Positions 6,589 to 8,346 of a stretch of DNA of 8,346 nt are shown piece after piece. Numbering within the stretch: position 1 is the first letter of the stretch; every line of letters begins with the position of its first letter. This DNA comes from Acholeplasmatales bacterium (GTDB taxonomy: Bacteria; Bacillota_I; Bacilli_A; Izemoplasmatales; Hujiaoplasmataceae): assembly GCA_003477305.1 (NCBI GenBank), contig DMTN01000042.1, forward strand, positions 120,212-128,557. The letters run 5' to 3'. The translations under genes and the position numbers were made by a program. The notes beneath the pieces were generated by a model that saw only the letters and a list, made by a program, of their open reading frames with translations, did not search any database and had not been told where the DNA came from.

Positions 6589-7752
6589 TTATTTCTCTAT
6601 TTTTTGTTGCTTTGCATCCGGCTTGTGGAAATACGCGATGACCTGGTTTGCATAGCTATAATCGGGGACGAGTTTCTTGTCGATGAAGGACATGATCCGG
6701 ATCATCAACTTGATGTGCCGGCAGGCGCGGATGACCCGGCGCGGGGATACGGCGCGCGGCGTGTCGCCGACGACGCGCAGAAAATTTTCCGCGTAGATTT
6801 TCGTCAGGATCGATTCGGGAAGCCCCAACCCCCGCAGCACGAAATCCTCCGTCCCGATGAGGAAATTTCCATCGGCCTTGATGACGAAATCGGAAGCCTC
6901 CGTAAGGAAGTTGCGGATCAACGACGAGCGGTTCAGGCTTTCCTCGAGATTGACGTGATCGCCCTGGACGCCAAGCACGGAACGCGCTCCGATGTCCGTT
7001 CCGTAGAGGATGCGATCCTGATATCGGGTGAAGAAAGCCACTGTTTCGTCGCGGTTTTTCGAGAGGTTGATGTACATTTCGATGCCGGGCGTGAGATCGA
7101 TGCAAACCTGTGGAAAGCGATCCAGGATCGTCGCCAGGCGCGGCAGCTGCGCCGACATGAAAAAGAAATGCGCGAAGATGATCTTCAGGCCGGGATGATG
7201 TTCGAGGACGCGCAGGACCTGCGCGTATTGGACTTCGTTGTTGATGGTTTCCTTGCCGTAGAGCCACCCGCGGCTTTTCGCCCAGGCGGGAATCCGGTCC
7301 GGATCCCAGAATTCCTCGGGATCGTTGACGTGCCACAGGATCGGCAGCCCCGAGGCTTCGGCATAGCTCCAAAAAGAATCCCAAGAAGGATGGTCGAAAT
7401 CGGGGATGGGGACGGTTCGCCGCATGTCGGGCTTGCCTTCGATCATCTTGACCCCGTCGCACCCGCATGCAAGCATTTTTTTGACATGAGTGACGAAATG
7501 TTGTCCGACACTGTCGTGATGCATGAAGTACTGCGTGACGTCGAGGCTCGAAAACACATAAAAACGGTCCGGAAAAAGATGCTTCACCATGAGCGCATCG
7601 GGAACGGAGGAGATCCGCTGACGATGCGGCACGATGACGAGATTGGCGATGTCGGTATCGGTCCGTTTCATGATATCCACGAGTTCGTGCGGATCGACGG
7701 GAAGCGCATAATGAATATGACAATCGAGGTGCCGGTACTCCTTTTCGCGCAT
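6589..7752 (-). CDS. Amidohydro_2-type metal-dependent hydrolase
   Basis: A 387-residue TIM-barrel protein of the amidohydrolase superfamily, Amidohydro_2 branch (relatives include ACMSD-type decarboxylases and lactone or amide hydrolases). Expected metal and catalytic residues are present: H12-x-H14 in DCHIHY on strand 1, H141 in ILWHVNDP, H195 in IIFAHF on strand 6, and D253 in LYGTDIG on strand 8. K102 (GVKMIEG) lies where some members keep a conserved lysine. The barrel appears complete at about residue 325 (YAENFLRVVG); the remaining 60 residues are a basic tail (RRVIRACRHIK...) not usual for the family. Probably cytoplasmic, as there is no signal peptide. The ATG at 7752 follows AGGGGG by six bases. 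First gene of an operon with a GPH symporter, and divergent from a SIS-domain gene, so it likely works in catabolism of a sugar-linked compound; hydrolase versus decarboxylase activity cannot be decided. Confidence 0.87.
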   Translation of the reverse strand: MREKEYRHLDCHIHYALPVDPHELVDIMKRTDTDIANLVIVPHRQRISSVPDALMVKHLFPDRFYVFSSLDVTQYFMHHDSVGQHFVTHVKKMLACGCDGVKMIEGKPDMRRTVPIPDFDHPSWDSFWSYAEASGLPILWHVNDPEEFWDPDRIPAWAKSRGWLYGKETINNEVQYAQVLRVLEHHPGLKIIFAHFFFMSAQLPRLATILDRFPQVCIDLTPGIEMYINLSKNRDETVAFFTRYQDRILYGTDIGARSVLGVQGDHVNLEESLNRSSLIRNFLTEASDFVIKADGNFLIGTEDFVLRGLGLPESILTKIYAENFLRVVGDTPRAVSPRRVIRACRHIKLMIRIMSFIDKKLVPDYSYANQVIAYFHKPDAKQQKIEK

Positions 7753-7765
7753 CGGATTCCCCCTG

Positions 7766-7794
7766 GCTCGCGATCATCGAATTGCGCTCGCGAT
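7766..7794. repeat. Direct repeat in the leader of the hydrolase operon
   Basis: GCTCGCGAT occurs at 7766-7774 and again at 7786-7794, a period of 20 bases or about two helical turns. Each copy contains the palindrome TCGCGA. They lie between the predicted transcription start of the hydrolase operon and its ribosome binding site, a common place for repressor operators. Confidence 0.5.
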
Positions 7795-7808
7795 AGCCGT
7801 TCAAGCCC

Positions 7809-7838
7809 ATTGTATCATAGACATTTCCAAAATGTAAG
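7809..7838 (-). promoter_or_regulatory. Promoter of the hydrolase/symporter operon
   Basis: Minus-strand -10 TACAAT (7814-7809) and -35 CTTACA (7838-7833) with an 18-base spacer; TATGAT overlapping just upstream is an alternative -10. Transcription would begin near 7802, leaving a leader of about 50 bases. Confidence 0.55.
7821..7835. promoter_or_regulatory. Inverted repeat, candidate operator
   Basis: ACATTT-CCA-AAATGT is a perfect inverted repeat with 6-base arms and a 3-base centre, sitting in the spacer and touching the -35 of the hydrolase operon promoter. A bound dimeric regulator here would block RNA polymerase. It is also about 50 bases upstream of the likely -10 of the divergent SIS-domain gene, so it could serve both directions. 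Confidence 0.5.
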
Positions 7839-7885
7839 CCCTTTATCCGCTTAATATTACTGACCGGATTGACCCTGCGATGTTG

Positions 7886-7891
7886 TATAAT
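7886..7891 (+). promoter_or_regulatory. Possible -10 element of the SIS-domain gene
   Basis: A consensus TATAAT, 55 bases before the ATG at 7947. No good -35 lies at 16-18 bases; TTGACC at 7869-7874 is only 11 bases away. The promoter may therefore need an activator, or the true -10 may be a weaker hexamer (TATTCA at 7891-7896) paired with TTGACC at 16 bases. Confidence 0.4.
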
Positions 7892-7946
7892 ATTCATGTC
7901 AGCCGAAACGACGATTCCAACAAAACTGACCCGGAGAACCCGATCG

Positions 7947-8346
7947 ATGCCAACCCTCATGGAAAAAGAGATTTTTTCACAGAGTACCGTTCTGAACCGA
8001 ACCTATGAACATAACGTCGAAAAAATCGAAGCGCTAGCGAAAATCATCAAAGCGCGTCGTTTTCCTCATCTCGTATTGGCCGCGCGGGGAAGCAGCGATA
8101 ACGCCTGCCTCTACTTCAAGTATCTTTGCGAAATCCGCGTCGGCATCCCCGTCGCTTTCATGTATCCTTCGATCGTGACCCAATATGAAGGAAAACTCGA
8201 TTTGCGCAACACCCTTCTCCTCTGTGTCTCGCAAAGCGGTGAAGCGTTCGACATCCGCCGCATCATGGAAAAAGCCGCCGAACAGGGATGCGTCACCGCC
8301 GCCATCACCAACAACGCGGAAAGCCCGTTGGCCAAAGGCGCGCAGT
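7947..8346 (+). CDS. SIS-domain sugar-phosphate isomerase/deaminase-like protein, N-terminal part (cut by right edge)
   Basis: The first 133 codons of a gene that runs off the right end with no stop. It begins MPTLMEKEIFSQSTVLNRTY, like the N-termini of two-SIS-domain proteins related to the GlmS isomerase domain, NagB-II and FrlB. The first SIS domain is visible: LVLAARGSSDNACLYFKYL (42-60) carries the GSS phosphate-sugar binding loop, and LLLCVSQSGEAFDIRRIM (90-107) carries the S-x-S-G-E/D motif, followed by VTAAITNNAESPLAKGA. No N-terminal glutaminase domain is present, so it is not GlmS itself. Members isomerise, deaminate or deglycate phosphorylated amino sugars or Amadori compounds in the cytoplasm. 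The ATG at 7947 follows GGAGA by nine bases; a second in-frame ATG at 7959 is too far from it. Divergent from the hydrolase/symporter operon, suggesting a shared substrate. The subgroup cannot be fixed without the C-terminal half. Confidence 0.88.
   Translation, partial: MPTLMEKEIFSQSTVLNRTYEHNVEKIEALAKIIKARRFPHLVLAARGSSDNACLYFKYLCEIRVGIPVAFMYPSIVTQYEGKLDLRNTLLLCVSQSGEAFDIRRIMEKAAEQGCVTAAITNNAESPLAKGAQ

Noticed and set aside
6604..7854. 416-residue plus-strand open frame
   Set aside because: Antisense to the hydrolase, whose catalytic motifs are intact; the antisense product matches no family and its frame crosses the hydrolase promoter.
6656..7960. 434-residue minus-strand open frame
   Set aside because: Alternative frame of the hydrolase region; Arg/Ser-rich translation, and it would start inside the divergent SIS gene.
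8034..8335. Minus-strand open frames near the right edge
   Set aside because: Antisense to the SIS-domain gene, which has clear GSS and SQSGE motifs on the plus strand.

Overview
The window looks like a chromosomal segment from a Gram-positive-type bacterium, most likely Bacillota or a close relative. The clues are strong AGGAGG-type ribosome binding sites, sigma-A-like promoters, a small lipoprotein, and transporter families common in that group (YfcC, GPH symporter, a DUF5058-like protein). TGA is used as a stop at the ends of two genes, so the standard bacterial code applies and a Mycoplasma-type code is excluded. Lineage is inferred from gene content only; I cannot name a genus. No tRNA, rRNA, CRISPR array, insertion sequence or phage gene was seen.

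Left block (1-1937, all minus strand): a tightly packed three-gene operon read right to left. First comes a DUF5058-like six-helix membrane protein, then a second polytopic membrane protein (1-base overlap), then an M20-family metallopeptidase with an N-terminal membrane anchor (4-base overlap) that runs off the left edge. A near-consensus promoter (TTGTTT, 17 bp, TAGAAT) precedes it. The two membrane proteins look like an uncharacterised transporter pair linked to a cytoplasmic peptidase or amidase. This is the best candidate in the window for an undescribed system.

Middle block (1948-3494): a monocistronic four-helix membrane protein of unknown function (minus strand), a stretch of about 370 bases with no intact gene but a possible decayed DNA-binding gene, and a short lipoprotein gene (plus strand) with its own extended -10 promoter. 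A near-perfect bidirectional terminator ends the lipoprotein gene and the converging YfcC gene.

Right block (3520-8346): a single-gene YfcC-family carrier (minus strand) with its own promoter. To its right is a two-gene operon on the minus strand: an Amidohydro_2-type metal hydrolase followed 9 bases later by a GPH-family sugar/cation symporter, closed by a strong intrinsic terminator. Divergent from it on the plus strand starts a SIS-domain sugar-phosphate isomerase/deaminase-like gene, cut by the right edge. The 194-base divergent spacer holds an inverted repeat between the -35 and -10 elements and a 9-base direct repeat with a 20-base period, both plausible operators. The symporter, hydrolase and SIS protein could form a catabolic locus for an amino sugar, glycosylated amine or related compound; the substrate cannot be read from the sequence.
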